A stretch of DNA of 5,860 bases, taken from Alteromonadaceae bacterium (GTDB lineage: Bacteria > Pseudomonadota > Gammaproteobacteria > Pseudomonadales > Oleiphilaceae). A program made the position numbers and the translations under genes. The notes under the pieces are model-generated. The model worked only from the letters and a program-made list of their open reading frames with translations. It was not told the origin of the DNA and did no database searches. Each line of letters opens with the position of its first letter. Position 1 is the first letter of the stretch. Where the stretch lies: assembly GCA_013393545.1 (NCBI GenBank), contig JABXHG010000516.1, positions 1 through 5,860 of the forward strand. The letters run 5' to 3'. Below, piece by piece: positions 1 to 3,453 of the stretch.

Positions 1-1
1 A

Positions 2-247
2 AGAAGTGGTAAAACGCAAGAAGGGGGCGAAGATGAAGGCAGAGAAAATACGGAAGGTAATTTAACCAACGGTGAATTAGGGCCGGAATGGCAAGATATT
101 ATTGATTCATTAGGCCCAGCAAAAAAACAGCAACTGCCATTAGCAGTTAGCCGGGGGCTAACCCTGGAAGAAGCAACAAACGCTAGGCAAGTTAGCACCA
201 AAGAACTGAAAAACGTTCTCACTACCTACAGCAGAAGGAAGCACTAA
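2..247 (+). CDS. C-terminal part of a small hydrophilic plasmid protein (StbA/TraK-position gene)
   Basis: This is the 3' end (81 residues plus TAA) of a gene that starts left of the window; frame 2 is open from base 2. The visible part begins with a very polar Gly/Glu/Asn-rich stretch, as in a flexible linker. It ends in a compact segment containing GPEWQDIIDSLG and RGLTLEEATNARQVSTKEL, which reads like two or three helices with a helix-turn-helix flavour and a basic tail (SRRKH). The stop lies one base before the start of the StbB-like gene, so the two are cotranscribed and probably translationally coupled. In IncW R388 the gene before stbB is stbA (a DNA-binding segregation protein), and in IncP RP4 the gene before traL is traK (an oriT-binding protein). 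By position this is likely a DNA-binding accessory protein of that kind, but I do not recognise the sequence itself. The function is inferred from context only. Confidence 0.6.
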   Translation, partial: RSGKTQEGGEDEGRENTEGNLTNGELGPEWQDIIDSLGPAKKQQLPLAVSRGLTLEEATNARQVSTKELKNVLTTYSRRKH

Positions 248-248
248 A

Positions 249-959
249 ATGAAGACTGTCGCTGATAAAAAAGTAGCCGTCGTAAACTACTCCGGTAACG
301 TTGGTAAAACTGTCGTAGCGAGCCAGCTTCTCTTTCCCAGGTTTGAAGGGTGTGAATACTATCACGTTGAAACAGTAAATGCCGGGAGCGATGAGGGTGA
401 AACGCTGTCTGGTAACCAATTTGGCGAGATTCTAGAAAATATAGAACTTTCGGATTCTTGTGTTGTTGACGTTGGTGCATCTAACATCGAGGCATTCTTG
501 ACTCGTATGCGCAGCTTCAAAAATAGCCATGATGAAATTGATTACTTCATTATTCCGGTAACCCCCAGCTTGAAAGAGTTGCAAGATACGGAGTCAGTAA
601 TTGATTACCTTCTTGAAATGGGTATCCCAGAGAAAAAACTTAAAATTGTATATAATAAGATTGAGCGATCTTATAATAAGCCTGAATCTGAATTGGAGTT
701 TTTTAAAGGAACGATTGTAGAGAATTACTCAAAAGGCAAGCCGGCAATCATCTATAATTCTGAATACTATCCGATGCTGCAAGATGCTCGGAAACGTCAC
801 CTTGATGTGATTAACGATACTCGTGATTTTAACGCGCTCAAGAAAGCCGCTGAAACGAAAGACGCAAAGTATGCAATTATCCTTGAGAAAAAACTTTATC
901 AGGCTGCATTGAGCGCAGAGGAAGATTTGGCGCTGGCATTCGCTAACCTGAAACTTTAA
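249..959 (+). CDS. stbB: StbB/TraL-type P-loop ATPase (ParA/MinD-like)
   Basis: A 236-residue cytoplasmic ATPase of the ParA/MinD superfamily. Residues 8-22 form a first strand and P-loop (VAVVNYSGNVGKT, K20-T21). Residues 71-79 (CVVDVGASN, D74) are the Walker B/A' strand. Residues 99-107 (YFIIPVTPS) and 132-138 (KIVYNKI) fit the later strands, the latter at the base-recognition position. The SGNVGKT loop is the form I associate with StbB of R388-type plasmids and the related TraL/MobD proteins of IncP/IncQ-2 mobilisation operons. The ParA signature lysine (KGGxGKT) is replaced by S15, so dimerisation and ATP use may differ from segregation ParAs. The start ATG has AGAAGGA (233-239) upstream and follows the previous stop by one base. 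The next gene begins 11 bases after the stop. In R388, StbB is needed for conjugation and positions plasmid DNA together with StbA; the same role here is an inference. Confidence 0.82.
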   Translation: MKTVADKKVAVVNYSGNVGKTVVASQLLFPRFEGCEYYHVETVNAGSDEGETLSGNQFGEILENIELSDSCVVDVGASNIEAFLTRMRSFKNSHDEIDYFIIPVTPSLKELQDTESVIDYLLEMGIPEKKLKIVYNKIERSYNKPESELEFFKGTIVENYSKGKPAIIYNSEYYPMLQDARKRHLDVINDTRDFNALKKAAETKDAKYAIILEKKLYQAALSAEEDLALAFANLKL

Positions 960-970
960 GGGGAAAATCC

Positions 971-1537
971 ATGGCCGGACGCTTCGACAATTTCAAAGAT
1001 GGAATCTTGCAGGAGTTTAGCGATGAGCTTTACGACCTAAACAAGCGCATTGATTCCTTGAATCAATCTGTCGGGGCGTCCGAGGACGCCCTTAAACTGC
1101 AATCCGAGAATTTTACGAAATTCGCAGTTGAGACTATTGAAAGGCTTGAGGAATACAGCGCCGCCAAAAGGAAGGAAGTGGATGAAGACATTGCGGAGGC
1201 GTTAGACTCGCGGAGTAAGGAGGCCACTCAAGCGTTTGAAAGCCAGGTAAGCGGCATTCTTGAATCCTCTAAAGCTAAGGTCGAGGAACTTAACGGCGAG
1301 CTTGAAACGGCTACCCATCGCTTGCAGGCCCTGGAGCGATACGCGGAAAGCAAGCCCGTTCCTAAATGGGCAAAAGCTTTGATCGTGCTTGGGGTCGCAT
1401 TGTTGTTCGTTGGCCCTGCTGCCAGCTACATGCTTGGAAAGCAAGTTTCCGCCCAGGAAACACAGAACATGATGAATTACATTGTTTCAATGGATGAAAG
1501 CGAGCTTTCTAAATTAAGGGAAACCCTCATGGATTAA
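971..1537 (+). CDS. Coiled-coil protein with one C-terminal transmembrane helix (StbC/TraM-position)
   Basis: A 188-residue protein. Residues 10-125 are almost continuously charged and helical with heptad-like spacing (for example DELYDLNKRIDSLNQSV and VEELNGELETATHRLQALE), indicating a long coiled coil. Residues about 133-155 (WAKALIVLGVALLFVGPAAS) are one hydrophobic helix preceded by KPVPK, with a short polar tail ending LSKLRETLMD. There is no signal peptide, so the coiled coil is most likely cytoplasmic and anchored in the inner membrane. The start is supported by AAGGGGA (958-964) six bases upstream. It follows a StbB/TraL-type ATPase in the same operon, the position of StbC in R388 and TraM/MobE in IncP/IncQ-2 plasmids. 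A reasonable inference is a membrane partner for the ATPase in transfer or segregation. I cannot confirm sequence homology to either family, and the gene is longer than I would expect for them. Confidence 0.72.
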   Translation: MAGRFDNFKDGILQEFSDELYDLNKRIDSLNQSVGASEDALKLQSENFTKFAVETIERLEEYSAAKRKEVDEDIAEALDSRSKEATQAFESQVSGILESSKAKVEELNGELETATHRLQALERYAESKPVPKWAKALIVLGVALLFVGPAASYMLGKQVSAQETQNMMNYIVSMDESELSKLRETLMD

Positions 1538-1550
1538 GGGAAGATGTATA

Positions 1551-1754
1551 ATGGGTGACTTTAGGAATGAACGCATTGGGATTACAGACGCAGCCCGCCT
1601 GTTAGGTGTTAGCGTCAAAGAAATTAAAGATTCCATCCAAGGTGAAAGACCCTTGAAAGGTGTCATGCTACCGAAGGCTATTAAATGTGGGCCAGGTAAC
1701 TACCAGTTTTATGCTGGCGAAATTATAGACCTTTCAGAAAAGCTTAAACGTTAA
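1551..1754 (+). CDS. Small AlpA/MerR-like winged helix-turn-helix DNA-binding protein
   Basis: A 67-residue protein with a helix-turn-helix signature at residues 9-31 (GITDAARLLGVSVKEIKDSI): an Ala-Ala pair, the LGVS turn and a recognition helix. A Gly-rich loop and strand follow (CGPGNYQFYAGEIIDLSEKL), resembling the wing and last helix of MerR/AlpA/excisionase-type single-domain regulators, whose usual size is about 60-75 residues. A Shine-Dalgarno sequence AAGGGAAG (1536-1543) lies ahead of the ATG, 13 bases after the stop of the coiled-coil gene. It is therefore the last gene of the plus-strand operon. It may be an autoregulator, or a protein binding a nearby cis site such as the GC-rich block that follows directly. 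Its target is not evident. The alternative, an accessory protein of the DNA-processing complex, cannot be excluded. Confidence 0.68.
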   Translation: MGDFRNERIGITDAARLLGVSVKEIKDSIQGERPLKGVMLPKAIKCGPGNYQFYAGEIIDLSEKLKR

Positions 1755-1920
1755 GGGGGAGGGAAGGGTCTGGAATTCGAGCGCGGTTCGAGGATCGGGG
1801 CCTGTCGCTTCGCCCACCGCCGTCGCGCCCCTGGACAAGCCTCGCGGGGCTCGGCATTGCCCACCGGCGCGCCGACCGTGGACGACCGCGCCCCTCCTGT
1901 TGGGAGGGGGGCGCTAGCTC
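1755..1920 (+). other. GC-rich, repeat-rich noncoding block at the convergent junction
   Basis: Immediately after the plus-strand operon the composition jumps: 45 of 60 bases are G/C in 1801-1860 and 47 of 60 in 1861-1920, against 24 of 60 in 1921-1980. The block contains a perfect 10-base palindrome CGGCGCGCCG (1865-1874), the direct repeat CGCGCCCCT (1824-1832 and 1887-1895), the direct repeat GCCCACCG (1812-1819 and 1859-1866), CGACCG twice ten bases apart (1873-1878, 1883-1888), the inverted pair TCGGC/GCCGA (1851-1855, 1871-1875), and a strong hairpin at its right end. The only long reading frame across it, on the minus strand, is Arg/Pro/Ser-rich and looks non-coding. A cis-acting site (origin, transfer origin or nucleoprotein site), a structured RNA or a remnant of inserted DNA are all possible; the sequence alone does not decide. 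Confidence 0.6.
1888..1914. repeat. GC-rich hairpin (10-bp arms with a 2-base bulge)
   Basis: The left arm GCGCCCCTCC (1888-1897) pairs with GGAGGGGGGCGC (1903-1914) around a five-base loop, leaving two unpaired G residues on the right arm. No T-run follows on either strand, so it is not a standard intrinsic terminator. It sits exactly at the right boundary of the GC-rich block, a few bases from an ATCCTG hexamer (minus strand, 1920-1925). Confidence 0.6.
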
Positions 1921-1999
1921 AGGATGTGCTATTCCATTCGCCATTTGTTTCGGCGATAGTTTCTTTGACCATTTCACAATTCATACAACCATTCTTCAC
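1919..1999 (-). CDS. Possible 26-residue ORF coupled to the upstream membrane-protein gene
   Basis: Reading leftward, a GTG codon (1999-1997) overlaps the TGA of the 61-residue membrane protein as GTGA, an arrangement typical of translational coupling. The frame encodes 26 residues, (V/M)KNGCMNCEMVKETIAETN and then GEWNSTS, ending at TGA 1921-1919, exactly where the GC-rich block begins. It has a CxxC pair (residues 5 and 8) and a hydrophilic, amphipathic-looking remainder. An internal ATG (residue 6) is an alternative start. The same frame stays open upstream into the 61-residue gene as far as an A8 tract, so it could also be a -1 frameshift extension. There is no homology that I recognise, and such a short ORF may be chance. 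Confidence 0.22.
   Translation of the reverse strand: MKNGCMNCEMVKETIAETNGEWNSTS
1938..1966 (+). terminator. Weak hairpin followed by T-rich tract, possible terminator of the plus-strand operon
   Basis: TCGCC (1938-1942) and GGCGA (1952-1956) form a five-base stem with a nine-base loop. It is followed on the plus strand by TAGTTTCTTT (1957-1966). It lies downstream of the last plus-strand gene and before the convergent minus-strand genes, where a terminator is expected. The stem is short and the T-run interrupted, so support is weak. Confidence 0.3.
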
Positions 2000-2181
2000 C
2001 CGGTTACTAACAAATAAACACTGGCCCCCATAAAAACACAGCAAAAAGGCAGATAACACAGAGCAGGTCCATACATTTTTTTTGAATTAAAGTAGATCAA
2101 GGGAATAACAAGAAATAAACAAACCACCACCACAACAGCAATTCTAAAAACTATATGCTCAACCGCCTCAACGCTATTCAT
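1996..2181 (-). CDS. Small two-helix membrane protein, unknown function
   Basis: A 61-residue protein that I do not recognise. Residues about 11-30 (VFRIAVVVVVCLFLVIPLIY) form one transmembrane helix. A short polar loop FNSKKMYG follows, and residues about 38-60 (PALCYLPFCCVFMGASVYLL) form a second helix; the Lys pair in the loop suggests a cytoplasmic loop with both ends outside. The start codon is preceded directly by eleven G residues on the coding strand, which must serve as, or interfere with, the ribosome binding site. The gene lies 18 bases after the stop of the 98-residue gene and is probably cotranscribed with it. The coding strand also carries an A8 tract just before Met36. The AT-rich composition (20 of 60 bases G/C in 2041-2100) suggests recent acquisition and makes it a plausible MvaT target. 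Confidence 0.55.
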   Translation of the reverse strand: MNSVEAVEHIVFRIAVVVVVCLFLVIPLIYFNSKKMYGPALCYLPFCCVFMGASVYLLVTG

Positions 2182-2192
2182 CCCCCCCCCCC
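2182..2192 (-). repeat. G11 homopolymer tract abutting a start codon
   Basis: Eleven consecutive C residues on the plus strand (G11 on the coding strand) lie directly against the ATG (2181-2179) of the small membrane protein; the coding strand reads AAAGAGG...GGATG. Such tracts slip during replication, and here the length sets the spacing between any Shine-Dalgarno pairing and the ATG. It is a candidate switch for translation, though a sequencing or assembly length error is also possible at such a tract. Confidence 0.75.
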
Positions 2193-2199
2193 TCTTTAC

Positions 2200-2496
2200 C
2201 TAGCTTCTATACAACGGACTTATATCAAAAACATACCCAACAACGGGCCACCCATCATCATTAGCACTTTTTACGGCATCAATTTCCGCTTCAACTCTCG
2301 ATACCTTTTTTGAATAAAAAATATACTCGTAATCCTGAGCGATTTTCTTTTCCCTGACAGCCAGTATTACTTTATAACCTATCAAATCGCTAACTGAGGG
2401 CTCAGGCTTTTCTATGCGCTTCCCTTGCTTCTCGCTCTCATATTCTTTTATCCGCTTCTCTGCGGCTTTCCTGATTTCGTCCAGATCGGCAACCAT
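2200..2496 (-). CDS. Hypothetical small protein with charged N-terminal helix
   Basis: A 98-residue protein not recognised with certainty. Residues 1-33 are a charged helix (LDEIRKAAEKRIKEYESEKQ) rich in Lys/Glu. Residues 34-98 look like a compact alpha/beta unit: LIGYKVILAVRE, then YEYIFYSKKV, a helix (RVEAEIDAVKSAN) and DDGWPVVGYVFDI. The helix followed by a Gly-Trp turn and a hydrophobic strand resembles the pattern of DUF4177-like small proteins, but the match is loose. The ATG is preceded by GAGGA with about seven bases spacing. Only 55 bases separate it from the upstream 114-residue gene, and most of that space is a perfect palindrome that looks like a terminator, so no separate promoter is obvious. 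The 61-residue membrane protein follows 18 bases after its stop. Confidence 0.6.
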   Translation of the reverse strand: MVADLDEIRKAAEKRIKEYESEKQGKRIEKPEPSVSDLIGYKVILAVREKKIAQDYEYIFYSKKVSRVEAEIDAVKSANDDGWPVVGYVFDISPLYRS

Positions 2497-2509
2497 GGCC
2501 CATCCTCAT

Positions 2510-2541
2510 AAAAGCAGATAGCGGCCTAGGCCGCTATCTGC
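2510..2541 (-). terminator. Perfect 28-bp palindrome with T4, terminator-like
   Basis: Bases 2514-2541 are a perfect palindrome with 14-base arms (GCAGATAGCGGCCT and its exact complement, centre CCTAGG). On the minus strand it lies 10 bases after the stop of the 114-residue gene and is followed by TTTTATG. The GC-rich stem core and T-run make an intrinsic terminator likely on the minus strand; on the plus strand no T-run follows. Perfect symmetry without a loop also fits a dimeric operator. Its position between two same-strand genes suggests partial read-through or control of the 98- and 61-residue genes. Confidence 0.7.
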
Positions 2542-2551
2542 ATTGCTGATT

Positions 2552-2896
2552 CTAGCCGTCATCATCACGGCGCTTAGCGACTATCATCGCGCCTCTCGTT
2601 ACAGAATAAGACGCCGTTGTTACTACCTTGCTTTGATGATTCAAGTATTCGTCAGTGCTACCAATATTTAAAGGCAGGATGTTTTCAACATCATACCCTT
2701 GCTTATCGTATTCATTGCAAGAATCTTCCAAACTTTTAATCATAGATTCCAGGTCAGGATAAGCGAAGGTGTATTTTTTAACTTTCTTTGGACCGGACAG
2801 TCCTAGCGTTGACCCAATAGTTGATTTAGAATAATCTTCCGATCCACAGGATACATAAAACCCTGTCACGCTATATTTAGGATTTTCCTTTCCCAT
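2552..2896 (-). CDS. Hypothetical small protein, DUF4177-like pattern
   Basis: A 114-residue soluble protein without signal peptide or membrane segment. The N-terminus (KYSVTGFYVSCGSEDYSK) reads as a strand and Ser/Gly-rich loop. A strand KKYTFAYPD follows, then a helix (LESMIKSLEDSCNEYDKQ), GYDVENILPLN, a polar loop and a final strand GAMIVAKRRDDDG. The order 'helix - QGYxVxxILPL - loop - xGxxIVAKR' resembles small DUF4177-like proteins (helix, EGWELVSV, then a strand ending in Lys-Arg), but this is a pattern impression, not a search result. The ATG is preceded by AAAGAG with seven to eight bases spacing. A hairpin terminator lies on each side of the gene (2921-2962 and 2510-2541), so it appears to be a one-gene unit. 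Function unknown; probably accessory plasmid cargo. Confidence 0.62.
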   Translation of the reverse strand: MGKENPKYSVTGFYVSCGSEDYSKSTIGSTLGLSGPKKVKKYTFAYPDLESMIKSLEDSCNEYDKQGYDVENILPLNIGSTDEYLNHQSKVVTTASYSVTRGAMIVAKRRDDDG

Positions 2897-2920
2897 ATAA
2901 AAACTCTTTATTACCTTATC

Positions 2921-2962
2921 AAGATAAACAGCCTATCACCGCTAGAAAGGATGACAGGCTGT
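2921..2962 (-). terminator. Intrinsic terminator of the MvaT-like gene
   Basis: On the minus strand ACAGCCTGTCATCC and GGTGATAGGCTGT form an imperfect stem (seven perfect outer pairs, one G-T type mismatch and a one-base bulge further in) around the loop TTTCTAGC. TTATCTT follows the stem. It begins 15 bases after the TGA of the MvaT-like gene, the expected place. Confidence 0.72.
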
Positions 2963-2977
2963 ATGGTGTCCAGAAAA

Positions 2978-3355
2978 TCAATCTTCGGTACGGACAAGCC
3001 AAGATTCGACAGTTTCGGCGCCGTGTTCATTCTTCCACGCCTTGAGCGTTTTATGATTACCGCCGCGTGTTTCGACGACTTCGCCGGTATTGGGATTCTT
3101 GTAAATTTTCAGCTTGCGCTTACGGCGCATTCCGGTAGCGCTCTCTCCGGCTTTTTTATCGACTGATTCTGGGCTAAGGATTGCGATAACATCGCTTGCT
3201 GATTTATCATACTGCTTCATAAGATTTTCGAGATTGTCTTTAAAGTCAATCTCACTTTGAAGTTTAGGATCATCCTTCAAAGTATCAAGCTTTTCAGTTA
3301 GCGCCCGAATTTGTTGCTCAAGAGAAACAAATTCTTGAAGTTTTGACTTAGCCAT
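2978..3355 (-). CDS. mvaT: MvaT/MvaU-family H-NS-like nucleoid-associated protein
   Basis: A 125-residue protein, close to the usual MvaT length of about 124. Residues 1-60 are the coiled-coil oligomerisation region (SLEQQIRALTEKLDTLKDD and a second helix NLENLMKQYDKSASDVIAIL). A linker (61-75) leads to the C-terminal DNA-binding domain RRKRKLKIYKNPNTGEVVET, then RGGNHKTLKAWKNEHG and AETVESW. The AT-pincer residues described for P. aeruginosa MvaT (R80, G99, N100) are present at the same numbers. The family binds the minor groove of AT-rich DNA and silences foreign genes. Plasmid members such as Pmr of pCAR1 are thought to lower the cost of plasmid carriage and may co-oligomerise with chromosomal MvaT/MvaU. 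A strong Shine-Dalgarno AAGGAGAG (3368-3361) lies five bases before the ATG. The gene is 98 bases downstream of topB and has its own terminator; an inverted repeat upstream may be an operator. Confidence 0.93.
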   Translation of the reverse strand: MAKSKLQEFVSLEQQIRALTEKLDTLKDDPKLQSEIDFKDNLENLMKQYDKSASDVIAILSPESVDKKAGESATGMRRKRKLKIYKNPNTGEVVETRGGNHKTLKAWKNEHGAETVESWLVRTED

Positions 3356-3381
3356 TATCGCTCTCCTTGCAGGTTCAGGTA

Positions 3382-3442
3382 TTGATCGTGCCTAACACTA
3401 GGCATTCTTGCATAAACCAAAAGGCATGAAAAGCACGATCAA
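3382..3442. promoter_or_regulatory. 10-bp perfect inverted repeat upstream of the MvaT-like gene
   Basis: TTGATCGTGC (3382-3391) and GCACGATCAA (3433-3442) are perfect inverted copies 41 bases apart, filling most of the 98-base gap between topB and the MvaT-like gene. Inside lies a small second repeat, CCTA-ACAC-TAGG (3391-3402). No T-run follows on either strand, so an operator, a cruciform or a leader structure is more likely than a terminator. The promoter of the MvaT-like gene should lie in this gap, but I see no convincing -35/-10 pair. The arm sequence TTGATCGTGC recurs at 1379-1388. Confidence 0.4.
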
Positions 3443-3453
3443 CAACAAATTTT

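Noticed and set aside
244..480. 65- and 78-residue minus-strand frames opposite the start of stbB
   Set aside because: They mirror the strongly supported ATPase gene and show no ribosome binding site or recognisable motif.
1907..1930. TAGCTCAGG, a tRNA D-arm-like string after a G-rich stem
   Set aside because: No matching D-stem partner, anticodon stem or T-arm (GTTCGAATC-like) can be placed at the right distances, so no tRNA is supported.
1744..1977. 77-residue minus-strand reading frame across the GC-rich block
   Set aside because: It is Arg/Pro/Ser-rich as expected from GC-rich noncoding DNA, overlaps the end of the 67-residue gene, has no convincing start signal and shows no domain pattern.
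2895..2922. TTGATA - 17 bases - TATATG promoter look-alike on the minus strand
   Set aside because: The -10 element would include the ATG of the 114-residue gene and transcription would start inside it, so it cannot serve this start; the A/T richness explains the match.
2951..3166. 71-residue plus-strand frame opposite the MvaT-like gene
   Set aside because: It is fully antisense to a well-conserved MvaT-family gene and its terminator, with no family resemblance.
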